Below are positions 41,420 through 49,550 of a DNA stretch of 64,000 nucleotides, piece after piece. The stretch spans positions 62,001 through 126,000 of the forward strand of contig NZ_QEQQ01000012.1 in the NCBI RefSeq assembly GCF_003097235.1. The letters are read 5' to 3'. The notes beneath the pieces were generated by a model that saw only the letters and a program-made list of their open reading frames with translations, ran no database searches and was not told the DNA's origin. This DNA is from Pseudomonas sp. CC120222-01a. GTDB lineage: Bacteria; Pseudomonadota; Gammaproteobacteria; Pseudomonadales; Pseudomonadaceae. Positions within the stretch are counted from its first letter, which is position 1, and every line of letters starts with the position of its first letter. A program made the translations under genes and the position numbers.

Positions 41420-41491
41420 GGGTTTATGATGGCCGGATGATTTTTCTGGGAGCAGGCAGCGCTGGCCTGCTTCCACTCCAAGGAGTGATGC

Positions 41492-42427
41492 ATGACCTTT
41501 TCCTTCCTCGCCAAGGCAGGTGTACTGCTGGTGTTCTTCGGCAGCGTGCTGTACGTGCACCTGCGCGGCAAGGCTCGCCTGCCGGTACTGCGCCAGTTCG
41601 TCAACCATTCGGCGCTGTTCGCACCTTATAACAGCCTGATGTACCTGTTTTCCGGTGTGCCGTCCAAGCCCTACCTGGACCGCCAGCGTTTCCCCGAGCT
41701 GGACGTGCTCAAGGACAACTGGCAGGTGATCCGCGAGGAGGCCATGCGCCTGTTCGACGAGGGCTACATCCGTGCTGCCGAGAAGGACAACGACGCTGGC
41801 TTCGGTTCGTTCTTCAAGAAAGGCTGGAAGCGCTTTTACCTGAAGTGGTACGACAAGCCGCTGCCGTCTGCCGAGGCGCTGTGCCCGAAAACCGTCGAGT
41901 TGGTCAGCAGCATTCCCAATGTGAAGGGTGCGATGTTTGCCCTGTTGCCTGGCGGCAGCCACCTGAACCCGCACCGCGACCCGTTTGCCGGTTCGCTGCG
42001 CTACCACCTGGGCCTGTCGACCCCCAACTCTGACGCCTGCCGTATCTACGTCGATGGCGAGGAATACGCCTGGCGTGACGGCGAGGACGTGATGTTCGAC
42101 GAGACCTACGTGCACTGGGTCAAGAACGAAACCGACGTGACCCGGGTGATCCTGTTCTGCGACATCGAGCGCCCCCTGAGCAGCCCGCTGATGACCCGCA
42201 TCAACCGCAAGGTCAGTGCCTTCCTCGGCCGCGCCACCGCGCCGCAGAACACCGATGACGAACGTGTGGGCGGGATCAACCAGGCGTATGCCTGGAGCAA
42301 GCGCTTCAGCAACAAGATCAGTACCCGCATGAAGCAGTTCAAGCGTGCCAACCCCAAGGCCTACCGCATCCTGCGGCCGGTGCTGGCGGTGGTGGTGGCT
42401 TACTTCCTGTATCGCTGGTTGTTCTGA
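41492..42427 (+). CDS. lpxO: Lipid A 2-hydroxylase (LpxO-type Fe(II)/2-oxoglutarate dioxygenase)
   Basis: An inner-membrane-associated dioxygenase of the aspartyl/asparaginyl beta-hydroxylase family that hydroxylates the 2-position of lipid A secondary acyl chains. 311 residues with an N-terminal membrane helix (AKAGVLLVFFGSVLYVHL) and a C-terminal one (ILRPVLAVVVAYFLYRWLF). The iron and 2-oxoglutarate residues lie in GGSHLNPHRDPFAGSLRYHLGL and GEDVMFDETYVHWVKNETDVTRVIL. AAGGAG precedes the ATG. It is the second lipid A-modifying gene in the window, along with eptA. Confidence 0.9.
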   Translation: MTFSFLAKAGVLLVFFGSVLYVHLRGKARLPVLRQFVNHSALFAPYNSLMYLFSGVPSKPYLDRQRFPELDVLKDNWQVIREEAMRLFDEGYIRAAEKDNDAGFGSFFKKGWKRFYLKWYDKPLPSAEALCPKTVELVSSIPNVKGAMFALLPGGSHLNPHRDPFAGSLRYHLGLSTPNSDACRIYVDGEEYAWRDGEDVMFDETYVHWVKNETDVTRVILFCDIERPLSSPLMTRINRKVSAFLGRATAPQNTDDERVGGINQAYAWSKRFSNKISTRMKQFKRANPKAYRILRPVLAVVVAYFLYRWLF

Positions 42428-42437
42428 TAGCAGGGCT

Positions 42438-42531
42438 GGCCTCTTCGCGGGCACGCCCGCTCCCACAGGGATTGCACAGAACCTAATGCTTGTGCAGTAC
42501 CTGTGGGAGCGGGCTTGCCCGCGAAGAGGCC
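42438..42531. repeat. REP pair (inverted)
   Basis: Opposed REP units just after lpxO. The left core is GCGGGCACGCCCGC and the right core GCGGGCTTGCCCGC. Confidence 0.9.
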
Positions 42532-42542
42532 GGATCAGGCTA

Positions 42543-42571
42543 TTGCCCAACCCTGAATTCACCGCTATATT
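42543..42571 (+). promoter_or_regulatory. Sigma70-type promoter for the leader ORF and DMT exporter
   Basis: TTGCCC at 42543-42548 and TATATT at 42566-42571 are separated by 17 bp. Transcription would begin near 42578, leaving about 25 nt before the leader ORF start at 42604. Confidence 0.6.
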
Positions 42572-42603
42572 CCGAAACACTTCTCTTCCCTGAAGACCCG
42601 ATC

Positions 42604-42768
42604 ATGCCAGCCATCCCTTCCACCGCAAGCTTTGCCATCGCGCCAGTCGCGGGCATGGTCGTGCGTGGCAGTCAGCAGCCGGTCATGATCAGTCACTACC
42701 CACCACCACGTGTCAGTGGCGTCGTAGGCGGCGTAGCTCCGCCTCCTTGCGTGGTCGTGCTGGGCTGA
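42604..42768 (+). CDS. Probable leader peptide with two Pro-Pro-Pro motifs
   Basis: A 54-codon ORF between a good promoter and the DMT exporter gene, ending 116 bp before it. The second half carries HYPPPRV (residues 31-37) and APPPCVVV (45-52), both polyproline triplets that slow ribosomes without EF-P, plus a run of valines. A hairpin AGGCGG/CCGCCT (42726-42744) lies between the codons of the two triplets, so the ribosome position would decide whether it forms. There is no signal peptide or known domain. I read it as a regulatory upstream ORF. A real small protein is the alternative. The ribosome site before its ATG is weak (GAAGAC). Confidence 0.5.
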   Translation: MPAIPSTASFAIAPVAGMVVRGSQQPVMISHYPPPRVSGVVGGVAPPPCVVVLG

Positions 42769-42884
42769 TCGGCTTCTGGCCGCATCCCTTCGCACCCGCA
42801 ACCTACTGAACACGGTCGGCACCTTCCCTCGCTGAAGTTCACGCCCGCCGTCTGGCTTACTCGCCTTACATCAGGTGGCAATAC

Positions 42885-43766
42885 ATGTCTGTCTTCAACA
42901 AAGCATCCGTGGCCTCGGCGGCCACCACCAGCCTGTTCGTCCTGCTCTGGAGCAGTGGCGCGATCGTTTCCAAACTCGGCCTGGCCCATGCCAGCCCTTT
43001 CGCCTTCCTGCTGCTGCGCTCGGCGCTGGCCCTGACCGGCCTGCTGCTGATCGGCCCGTTGCTGGGCCTGCGCTGGCCGCGCACACGGGGGGCGATCCTG
43101 CGTGCCCTGGGCACCGGTTGCGTGCTGCTTGGCGCCTACCAGATCTTCTACCTGCTGGCGCTCAATACCCACGTCACCCCGGGCGTGATGGCCACGGTGA
43201 TGGGGGTGCAACCGATCCTCACCGTGGTGCTGATGGAGCGCCAGCGTTCCTGGAGCCGCTTGTTCGGCCTGGGCCTGGGGCTTGGCGGGCTGGTAATGGT
43301 GGTCTATCAGGGCATCAACCTCGGCGGGGTGTCGCTGCTCGGCATGCTGTTCGCCTTGCTGGCGCTGGCCAGCATGACCTTCGGCTCGATCCTGCAGAAG
43401 CGCATCACCGACAACCCGATGGGCACGCTGCCATTGCAGTACATCGCCGGCTTCGCCATGTGCGCCGTGTTCGCGCCGCTGCAACCGCTGCATGTGGAGT
43501 GGACCGGTGGTTTCGTTGGTGCGCTGCTGTGGATGGGGCTGGTGGTGTCGCTGCTGGCGACCCTGCTGCTGTACCGGCTGATCGCCAAGGGTAACCTGGT
43601 CAATGTCACCAGCCTGTTCTACCTGGTGCCGGCCGTGACTGCAGTGATGGATTTCCTGATCTTCGGCAACCGTCTGGCGCCGTTGAGCCTGCTGGGCATG
43701 GGGCTGATCGTGGTCGGCCTGCTGTTCGTATTCCGCAAGCCGGCGGCGCGGTTGGCTGAGGCGTAA
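42885..43766 (+). CDS. EamA/DMT-family exporter
   Basis: A 293-residue drug/metabolite transporter with ten predicted helices in two EamA repeats. The N-terminal half has FVLLWSSGAIVSKLGL and FAFLLLRSALALTGLL; the second repeat has VSLLGMLFALLALASMTFGSIL and SLFYLVPAVTAVMDFLIFG. CAGGTGG precedes the ATG. Such proteins usually export amino acids or metabolites. The long 5' leader (about 300 nt) with a polyproline ORF suggests post-transcriptional control. Substrate unknown. Confidence 0.88.
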   Translation: MSVFNKASVASAATTSLFVLLWSSGAIVSKLGLAHASPFAFLLLRSALALTGLLLIGPLLGLRWPRTRGAILRALGTGCVLLGAYQIFYLLALNTHVTPGVMATVMGVQPILTVVLMERQRSWSRLFGLGLGLGGLVMVVYQGINLGGVSLLGMLFALLALASMTFGSILQKRITDNPMGTLPLQYIAGFAMCAVFAPLQPLHVEWTGGFVGALLWMGLVVSLLATLLLYRLIAKGNLVNVTSLFYLVPAVTAVMDFLIFGNRLAPLSLLGMGLIVVGLLFVFRKPAARLAEA

Positions 43767-43769
43767 GGC

Positions 43770-44228
43770 CTAGCGAAACTCTTCGGGGATGGCGTGGCGC
43801 AACACGCCTTCCTCGAAGTCCAGGGTGCCGGCTTCGCGCTGGGTCAGCAGGTAGTAGAGCAGGGTGTCGGCCGATTGCGTTGCCGGCACTTCGACTGCCA
43901 GCATCCTGACCGCCTTTTCCACCTCGCAGGTGCAGCCGAATTCGGCCAGGGCCGCGTGCACCTGCTCCAGGGTTTCCGGTGGCCTGACGACGACCCGGAA
44001 CACCGACGCTCCGGCGCTCTGCTGCAAGGCGTCGAACCAGGCCTGGTCGCCTTCGTGGCGAATGCTGATGATGTCACCGGGGGCGATACCGTAGACGTGG
44101 AAGGGGATGCTGTCGACCCGATAGCCCCCAGCGACCGCCTGTGTCCACAAGCCTTCCACCGAGGCTGGCGGGTAGCCGCTTGCGTCCTGTTCCAGGCGGA
44201 ACAGCACCTTCTTGAATGTGTCGCTCAT
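43770..44228 (-). CDS. DUF4265-family protein
   Basis: A 152-residue soluble protein of the DUF4265 type. The pattern is VLFRLEQDASGYPPASVEGLW near the start, FHVYGIAPGDIISI in the middle and a C-terminal RHAIPEEF. Function unknown. The stop is 3 bp from that of the convergent DMT gene. On the same strand the second DMT exporter gene lies 13 bp upstream, so the two probably form an operon. The start at 44228 is the ATG of MSDTFKK; an ATG six bases upstream (44234) is possible. Confidence 0.75.
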   Translation of the reverse strand: MSDTFKKVLFRLEQDASGYPPASVEGLWTQAVAGGYRVDSIPFHVYGIAPGDIISIRHEGDQAWFDALQQSAGASVFRVVVRPPETLEQVHAALAEFGCTCEVEKAVRMLAVEVPATQSADTLLYYLLTQREAGTLDFEEGVLRHAIPEEFR

Positions 44229-44241
44229 GGTCCGCATCGCC

Positions 44242-45117
44242 TCACGTGCGCGCCGGGCGCAGTACCAGCCACAGCGCCAGGGCAATCAGCACACCGCCAT
44301 ATACATGGGCCATCGACAAGGGTTCATCGAGCAGCCACGCTCCCCACAATACACCGAACACCGGGATCAGGAAGGTCACGGTGCTGGCCTTGACCGGGCC
44401 GATTTCGGCCAGCAGGCGGAAGTACAGGATATAGGCGAAGGCGGTGCATAGCAGGCCCAGGCCCAGCAGCGACAGCCATACCTGCCAGCCGCCCCAGCTT
44501 GCCGGAGGCTGGGTCATGGCGCTCCAGGCGAACAGCGGGCTCAGCATCAAGGTGGCGCCGAGCATGCTGCCCAGGGCCGACAGGCGGCTGTCCAGGCCGC
44601 TGATCCAGCGCCGCGCGAGGAAGCCGGCGAAACCGTAGCAGGTGGTGGCTGCCAGGCAGGCCAGGGCACCTTGCACCAGGGCCATGTCCAGTGCTACCGG
44701 GCCGGCGCCGCTGAGGATGCCGACACCGAACAGGCCCAGGAAGATGCCGCCGAGCTTGGGCAGGGTCATGGCTTCGCGGAAGAACAACGCGCCGATCAGC
44801 ACGCCCATCAGCGGTGTGGTGGCGTTGAAAATCGCCGAATAGCCGGCGGGCAGCACTTGCGCGGCCACGGAGTAGAAGGTGGCCGGGATGCCCGAGTTGA
44901 TCATGCCCAGCACCAGGCAGGCGCCAAGCTTTCCGTCGAAGTTCCAGCGCACCCGGGTGGCGGCTAGGATGGCGATCAGGCCCAGGCAGGCGATGGAGAC
45001 GCGGAAGAACGCGGTAGGGACGGTACCCAGCTCCGGGGCGATGATGCGCATGAACAGGAAGCTCGCCCCCCAGACAGCGGCAAGGGTCAGCAGGCGGGCT
45101 AGGGCGATGGGGCTCAC
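44242..45117 (-). CDS. EamA/DMT-family transporter
   Basis: A 291-residue ten-helix transporter with two EamA repeats (TLAAVWGASFLFMRII, PTAFFRVSIACLGLIAIL; then LGLGLLCTAFAYILYFRLL and TFLIPVFGVLWGAWLLDEPL). The GTG start at 45117 follows GGAGA on the minus strand and excludes the REP sequence upstream, which other frames would translate. It is followed 13 bp later by the DUF4265 gene. Substrate unknown. Confidence 0.88.
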   Translation of the reverse strand: MSPIALARLLTLAAVWGASFLFMRIIAPELGTVPTAFFRVSIACLGLIAILAATRVRWNFDGKLGACLVLGMINSGIPATFYSVAAQVLPAGYSAIFNATTPLMGVLIGALFFREAMTLPKLGGIFLGLFGVGILSGAGPVALDMALVQGALACLAATTCYGFAGFLARRWISGLDSRLSALGSMLGATLMLSPLFAWSAMTQPPASWGGWQVWLSLLGLGLLCTAFAYILYFRLLAEIGPVKASTVTFLIPVFGVLWGAWLLDEPLSMAHVYGGVLIALALWLVLRPART

Positions 45118-45201
45118 AACGGTCTCCGGGTACAGGGCAGGGCGCGAGTGTACGTGACTCGCCTGGGCGATTCTTGTGCTTTCTTGCGCTGTAAACCTGT
45201 A

Positions 45202-45298
45202 CTGGCCTCTTCGCGGGCACGCCCGCTCCCACAGGGATATCACAGCGTTCAGTATTGTGGAGATCCTGTGGGAGCGGGCGTGCCCGCGAAGAGGCCAG
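45202..45298. repeat. REP pair (inverted)
   Basis: CTGGCCTCTTCGCGGGCAC... and ...GTGCCCGCGAAGAGGCCAG, near-perfect opposed units between the divergent DMT and aceK genes. This one is therefore on the promoter side of both. Confidence 0.9.
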
Positions 45299-45341
45299 CA
45301 CAGGCTAAGCTCATAGCTCACCCAGCCTTGAGGTGTTGTGC

Positions 45342-47051
45342 ATGACCCAGCATTGGCCCGCCGGCGAGATCGCGCGGATGATCCTCGACGGCTTCGACGA
45401 CTACCGCGAGCACTTTCGCCGTATCACCCTCGGCGCCCGCGAGCGCTTCGAGCAGGCGCGCTGGCAGGACATCCAGCGGGCGTCGGCAGTGCGGATCAAC
45501 CTGTATGAACAGAAAGTCGGCGAGGTCAACGCCTGGCTGCGCGACGGTTTCGACGAAGAGGTGCTGCTGGATGTGGAACAGTGGCCGCTGGTGAAAAACG
45601 CCTACATCCGCCTGATCGACCCACGGCTGGACGACGAGCTGGCGGAGACCTGGTACAACTCGCTGTTCTGCAGCCTGTTCAGCCATGACCAGATCAGCGA
45701 CGGTTGCATGTTCATCCACACCACCCGGCCTTCGATCCGCACCCATGAGCGCGCTGCGCAGACCCGCACCTACACGCCCGGCGGTAGCCTCAAGGGGCTG
45801 CTGCGGGCCATTTTCGCTGACTATGCCTTTGCCTATGGCGATCTCGAAGGCGATGTGGCACGTCTTGAAGAACAACTGAAGGACTGCCTGCCAGACTGGG
45901 TGTGCAAGGACCCGGCCCTGGCCGTGGAGCTGTTCGTGCCGGTGTTGTACCGCAACAAGGGCGCCTATCTGGTCGGCCGCCTGTACAACGCTGATGAGCA
46001 ATGGCCGTTGGCGATTGCACTGCTGCACCGGGAAGGCCATGGCATCGAGGCCGATGCGCTGATCACCGACGAGGCCGAGGTGTCGATCATCTTCTCGTTC
46101 ACCCGCTCGTACTTCATGGCCGACGTGCCGGTACCGGCAGAGTTCGTCAACTTCTTGAAACGCATCCTGCCGGGCAAGCACATTGCCGAGCTGTACACCT
46201 CGATCGGTTTCTACAAGCAAGGCAAGTCGGAGTTCTATCGCGCCCTGATCAACCACCTGGCCGGCAGCGACGACCGCTTCGTCATGGCCCCCGGGGTGCG
46301 CGGCATGGTCATGAGCGTGTTTACCCTGCCGGGCTTCAATACTGTGTTCAAGATCATCAAGGACCGCTTCTCGCCGTCCAAGACCGTCGACCGTGCCACG
46401 GTGATCGACAAGTACCGGCTGGTGAAAAGCGTCGACCGGGTGGGGCGCATGGCCGATACCCAGGAGTTCGCCGATTTCCGCTTCCCGCGTGGCAAGTTCG
46501 AGCCCGAATGCCTGGCCGAGTTGCTGGAAGTGGCGCCCTCGACCGTGGCGCTTGAAGGCGACACGGTGCTGGTCCGCCACTGCTGGACCGAGCGGCGCAT
46601 GACCCCGCTCAACCTATACCTGGAGCACGCCAGCGAAGGGCAGGTGCTCGAAGCGCTGGAGGACTACGGGCTGGCCATCAAGCAACTGGCGGCGGCGAAC
46701 ATCTTCCCGGGTGACATGCTGCTGAAGAACTTCGGTGTTACCCGGCATGGGCGGGTGGTGTTCTACGACTATGACGAGATCAGCTTCCTGACCGAGGTGA
46801 ATTTCAGGCACATCCCGCCGCCGCGCTACCCGGAGGATGAGATGTCCGGCGAGCCGTGGTATTCGATCGGGCCGCACGATGTGTTCCCTGAAGAGTTCCC
46901 GCCGTTCCTGTTTGCCGATATCGGCCAGCGCCGGTTGTTCAGCCGCTTGCATGGCGAGTTGTATGACGCGGACTACTGGAAGGGGCTGCAGGCGGCGATC
47001 CGGGAAGGCAAGGTGATTGATGTGTTTCCCTATCGGCGCAAGGGGCGGTGA
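45342..47051 (+). CDS. aceK: Isocitrate dehydrogenase kinase/phosphatase
   Basis: A bifunctional cytoplasmic enzyme that phosphorylates and dephosphorylates isocitrate dehydrogenase, directing carbon into the glyoxylate bypass on acetate and fatty acids. 569 residues, the family length. Motifs include AWLRDGFDEEVLLDVEQWPLVKNAYI in the regulatory half, LVKSVDRVGRMADTQEFADF, and the kinase ATP site and loop in LKNFGVTRHGRVVFYDYDEISFL. The ATG at 45342 follows GAGGTG. Unlike enteric bacteria it is not beside aceBA, as is normal for pseudomonads. Confidence 0.95.
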   Translation: MTQHWPAGEIARMILDGFDDYREHFRRITLGARERFEQARWQDIQRASAVRINLYEQKVGEVNAWLRDGFDEEVLLDVEQWPLVKNAYIRLIDPRLDDELAETWYNSLFCSLFSHDQISDGCMFIHTTRPSIRTHERAAQTRTYTPGGSLKGLLRAIFADYAFAYGDLEGDVARLEEQLKDCLPDWVCKDPALAVELFVPVLYRNKGAYLVGRLYNADEQWPLAIALLHREGHGIEADALITDEAEVSIIFSFTRSYFMADVPVPAEFVNFLKRILPGKHIAELYTSIGFYKQGKSEFYRALINHLAGSDDRFVMAPGVRGMVMSVFTLPGFNTVFKIIKDRFSPSKTVDRATVIDKYRLVKSVDRVGRMADTQEFADFRFPRGKFEPECLAELLEVAPSTVALEGDTVLVRHCWTERRMTPLNLYLEHASEGQVLEALEDYGLAIKQLAAANIFPGDMLLKNFGVTRHGRVVFYDYDEISFLTEVNFRHIPPPRYPEDEMSGEPWYSIGPHDVFPEEFPPFLFADIGQRRLFSRLHGELYDADYWKGLQAAIREGKVIDVFPYRRKGR

Positions 47052-47069
47052 TCCTGTTTCGCCAGGCCC

Positions 47070-47150
47070 GGCCTCTTCGCGGGTAAACCCGCTCCCACAG
47101 ATCCTCCACTGGCTTCAGTATGTGGGAGCGGGTTTACCCGCGAAGAGGCC
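47070..47150. repeat. REP pair (inverted), GCGGGTAAACCCGC core
   Basis: Opposed units with REP flanks and a core changed to GGGTAAACCC / GGGTTTACCC, both arms matching. Between the convergent aceK and lipoprotein genes. Confidence 0.9.
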
Positions 47151-47167
47151 AGACCTGCTGTTCACAT

Positions 47168-48028
47168 TCAGCTTTTCAGGCACTTCATCTCACTGAAGTC
47201 TGTCCTCACCTTGGCCAGCCGCTCCTGCAGGAACTGCCGCTGCGTGGGCGTGCTCAAGTGCATCAGGTCCACAATCAAACTGCGCGCCTGCTGCTCGCTA
47301 TTCTGATAGGCCGCCCGGTACTCCGGCGTCCACAGGCTTTCCTTGCGTTGCAGCAAGGTCGCCAGGCGCGGCTCGAAGCTGGCGTCGTTGCGCTGGTTCA
47401 TGGCCAGCATCAACTGTTGCTGCCAGTGCTGGCGGTTGGCGATCCACTGGCGGTTCTGGTCACCCAGCGCCTGCGACCAGACCTGCACACGCTGGCGCTG
47501 GGCGGCGTTGAGCTCGCCGAACCAGTTGGTCAGGCGCTTTTCCATGCGCTCGGTGCGGCGTGCAATCTGTTTGGCCACGGGGGTGTCGACGTATTCCTTT
47601 TGCCGCTCGCTGATATCGTCGCGGAAGGCATCACGCATTTCCGTGACTTGTTTATCGCTCATGCCGCGCAGTAGCTCGGTGGCCGAGGGCGTAATTTCTT
47701 CGGCCACCCGGCCGATCGCCTGGCGCGCCTCGACGGTGCGTTGCTGCAAGGCCTGGTCGGTCACCTGGTCCTCGGCGACCATGTCGCGCACCCGGTCGAG
47801 CCAGTCGAGGTAGCCTGGCAGCTGGGTCTTGCAGTGCCAGGCCAGGTGCTGTTTGAGCCGTTCGTCGAGCAATGTCTTCTGCTCACGGTTCATCGCCAGG
47901 TAGTCACCCAGCGACCAGGGCACCAGGCGGTCGAGGTTGCGATAGGCCAGGTCGATACGGCTGCAGGCCGCCAAGGCAACGGCGCAGGCGATGGTGATGA
48001 GCAGGGCTTTGGACAGGCGTACAGGCAT
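47168..48028 (-). CDS. DUF6279-type outer-membrane or periplasmic lipoprotein
   Basis: A 286-residue lipoprotein: a signal sequence ending in the lipobox ALAAC (Cys22, followed by Ser), then an all-helical, Arg/Gln/Glu-rich body with repeated WxxQ-type helices (LLDERLKQHLAWHCKTQLPGY, RQHWQQQLMLAMNQRNDASF). Ser after the lipid Cys suggests outer-membrane sorting. The pattern fits the DUF6279 family; function unknown. It is divergent from cvfB with 130 bp between. Confidence 0.8.
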   Translation of the reverse strand: MPVRLSKALLITIACAVALAACSRIDLAYRNLDRLVPWSLGDYLAMNREQKTLLDERLKQHLAWHCKTQLPGYLDWLDRVRDMVAEDQVTDQALQQRTVEARQAIGRVAEEITPSATELLRGMSDKQVTEMRDAFRDDISERQKEYVDTPVAKQIARRTERMEKRLTNWFGELNAAQRQRVQVWSQALGDQNRQWIANRQHWQQQLMLAMNQRNDASFEPRLATLLQRKESLWTPEYRAAYQNSEQQARSLIVDLMHLSTPTQRQFLQERLAKVRTDFSEMKCLKS

Positions 48029-48158
48029 GTGCAGGTCCTGGCTGTGGCCGGCTGATCGGTAGACGCAAGGGGGACGGCGCGGTTCCGCCGCATCAGCGAT
48101 CAGGCAGCGCAGTGGCTTCAGGTGTAGAATAGCCGCCTTGTCTTGAGGAACATCGGAA

Positions 48159-48995
48159 ATGGCTCTGCTTGGGCGTTACAACAGTTTGCAAATCGTGAAA
48201 CACGTGGAATTCGGCCTGTACCTGGATGGCGGCTCCGACGGTGAGATCCTGCTGCCAGGGCGTTACATCCCGAAGAACGCCGAAACCGAGATCGACGACT
48301 GGCTGAACGTGTTCCTCTATCTGGATAGCGATGACAAGCTCATTGCCACCACCGAGAAGCCCAAGGTGCAGGTTGGTGAGTTCGCCAGCCTCAAGGTCAA
48401 GGACATCAACGGTGCCGGTATCTTCCTGGACTGGGGGCTGCCCAAGGACTTGCTGATGCCGTATTCCGAAGAAGCCCGGCAACTGAAAATCGGCGATTAT
48501 TGCGTCGTGCATGTCTACCTGGACAAGCGCACCCGCCGCATCACCGCCACTTCACGCCTGGACCGCTACCTGGACGTTACCCCGGCTCAATACCAGGTTG
48601 GCCAGCCGGTCGAATTGCTGGTGGCTGGCGAGACGCCGATGGGCTTCAAGGCCATCATCAACAACCGCCACTGGGGCCTGATCCACAAGAACGAGGTGTT
48701 CAAGTTCCTGCGTTCGGGCATGCACGTGGAAGGTTTCATCAAGGAAGTGCGCCATGACGGCAAGATCGCCCTGAGCCTGCAGCCGGTCGGCAAGGCGCTG
48801 GGCGATGACCTGCAGGAGCGCATCATGGCGCGCCTGGAGGCCGAAGGCGGGACGCTGGCGGTGAGCGACAAGAGCGCCCCGGAAGTGATCAGCCAGATGT
48901 TCAACGTCAGCAAGGGCAACTTCAAGAAGGCCATTGGCGGGTTGTTCAAGCAGGGCCGCATCGTCATCCATGACGATCGCATCGAAAAGGCCTGA
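48159..48995 (+). CDS. CvfB-type S1 RNA-binding protein
   Basis: A 278-residue protein of the CvfB/YitL family, three S1-like OB domains plus a C-terminal winged helix. Visible are an S1 domain with VKDINGAGIFLDWGLPKDLLMPYSE (about 85-110), another near MGFKAIINNRHWGLIHKNE and RSGMHVEGFIKEVRHDGKIAL, and the winged-helix end SQMFNVSKGNFKKAIGGLFKQGRI. It probably binds RNA and affects gene expression or ribosome function. A good -10 (TAGAAT at 48125-48130) lies upstream. Its stop abuts that of the convergent gene. Confidence 0.9.
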   Translation: MALLGRYNSLQIVKHVEFGLYLDGGSDGEILLPGRYIPKNAETEIDDWLNVFLYLDSDDKLIATTEKPKVQVGEFASLKVKDINGAGIFLDWGLPKDLLMPYSEEARQLKIGDYCVVHVYLDKRTRRITATSRLDRYLDVTPAQYQVGQPVELLVAGETPMGFKAIINNRHWGLIHKNEVFKFLRSGMHVEGFIKEVRHDGKIALSLQPVGKALGDDLQERIMARLEAEGGTLAVSDKSAPEVISQMFNVSKGNFKKAIGGLFKQGRIVIHDDRIEKA

Positions 48996-49003
48996 TCAGG
49001 CCT
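48988..49003. other. Palindrome joining two convergent stop codons
   Basis: AGGCCTGATCAGGCCT is a perfect 16-bp palindrome whose centre TGATCA holds the stop codons of both convergent genes. Read as RNA it gives a 6-bp stem with a GATC loop on either strand. No T tract follows. Confidence 0.7.
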
Positions 49004-49376
49004 GCACGAAGGTCCGGAAGTCCAGCTGCTCGCCACCCGGGCGGGTGTCGCGCAGCAGCGAGTCGCGGTCGGCGCTCAGGGCCAGGCTGATGGTCGAGCG
49101 GCGCTTGCCGGGGTTGCGCACTTCCATCTGCTCCTGGTGAGCACGGAGGAAGTTGACCGGCACCTTCAGGTGTTGCAGCTCGTCGCTTTCCGGGGTGTGC
49201 AGTAGCAGGTTGACCCAGTCGGGCTGGCCCTTGCGCAGCAGTGCCACCGGCACCTCGAACCACCACAGGTTGCGCTTGCGGTCGAGGATGGCGAACAGGG
49301 TGTTGGCGCTGGTCAGCACCGGGTTGGCCAGGGCCTGGTTGCGGCGGGCGATGGCGGCGGGTTTGTCGAGTTTCAT
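48996..49376 (-). CDS. Conserved hypothetical protein
   Basis: A 126-residue soluble protein (MKLDKPAAIARRNQALANPV, then NTLFAILDRKRNLWWFEVPVALL and LLLHTPESDELQHLKVPVNFL). I recognise no family. AGGAA precedes the start at 49376, and the codon use matches its neighbours, so it is very likely real. Its stop codon is adjacent to the cvfB stop on the other strand. Confidence 0.75.
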   Translation of the reverse strand: MKLDKPAAIARRNQALANPVLTSANTLFAILDRKRNLWWFEVPVALLRKGQPDWVNLLLHTPESDELQHLKVPVNFLRAHQEQMEVRNPGKRRSTISLALSADRDSLLRDTRPGGEQLDFRTFVQA

Positions 49377-49449
49377 GCAGGTTCCTGCGGGTTGACGCTT
49401 GATTAGGGCTGCATTGTGAGGGGTGGCACCCGGCCTAGCAAGGCTTGAG

Positions 49450-49543
49450 GGCCTCTTCGCGGGCTTGCCCGCTCCCACAGGTACAGCGCATGCCTCGGGC
49501 TGTGCGCAATCCCTGTGGGAGCGGGCAAGCCCGCGAAGAGGCC
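49450..49543. repeat. REP pair (inverted)
   Basis: GGCCTCTTCGCGGGCTTGCCCGC... with its opposed partner carrying GGGCAAGCCC; the two cores are exact complements. Located just after the stop of the beta-helix gene and upstream of the hypothetical gene, both on the minus strand. Confidence 0.9.
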
Positions 49544-49550
49544 AGTTGCC

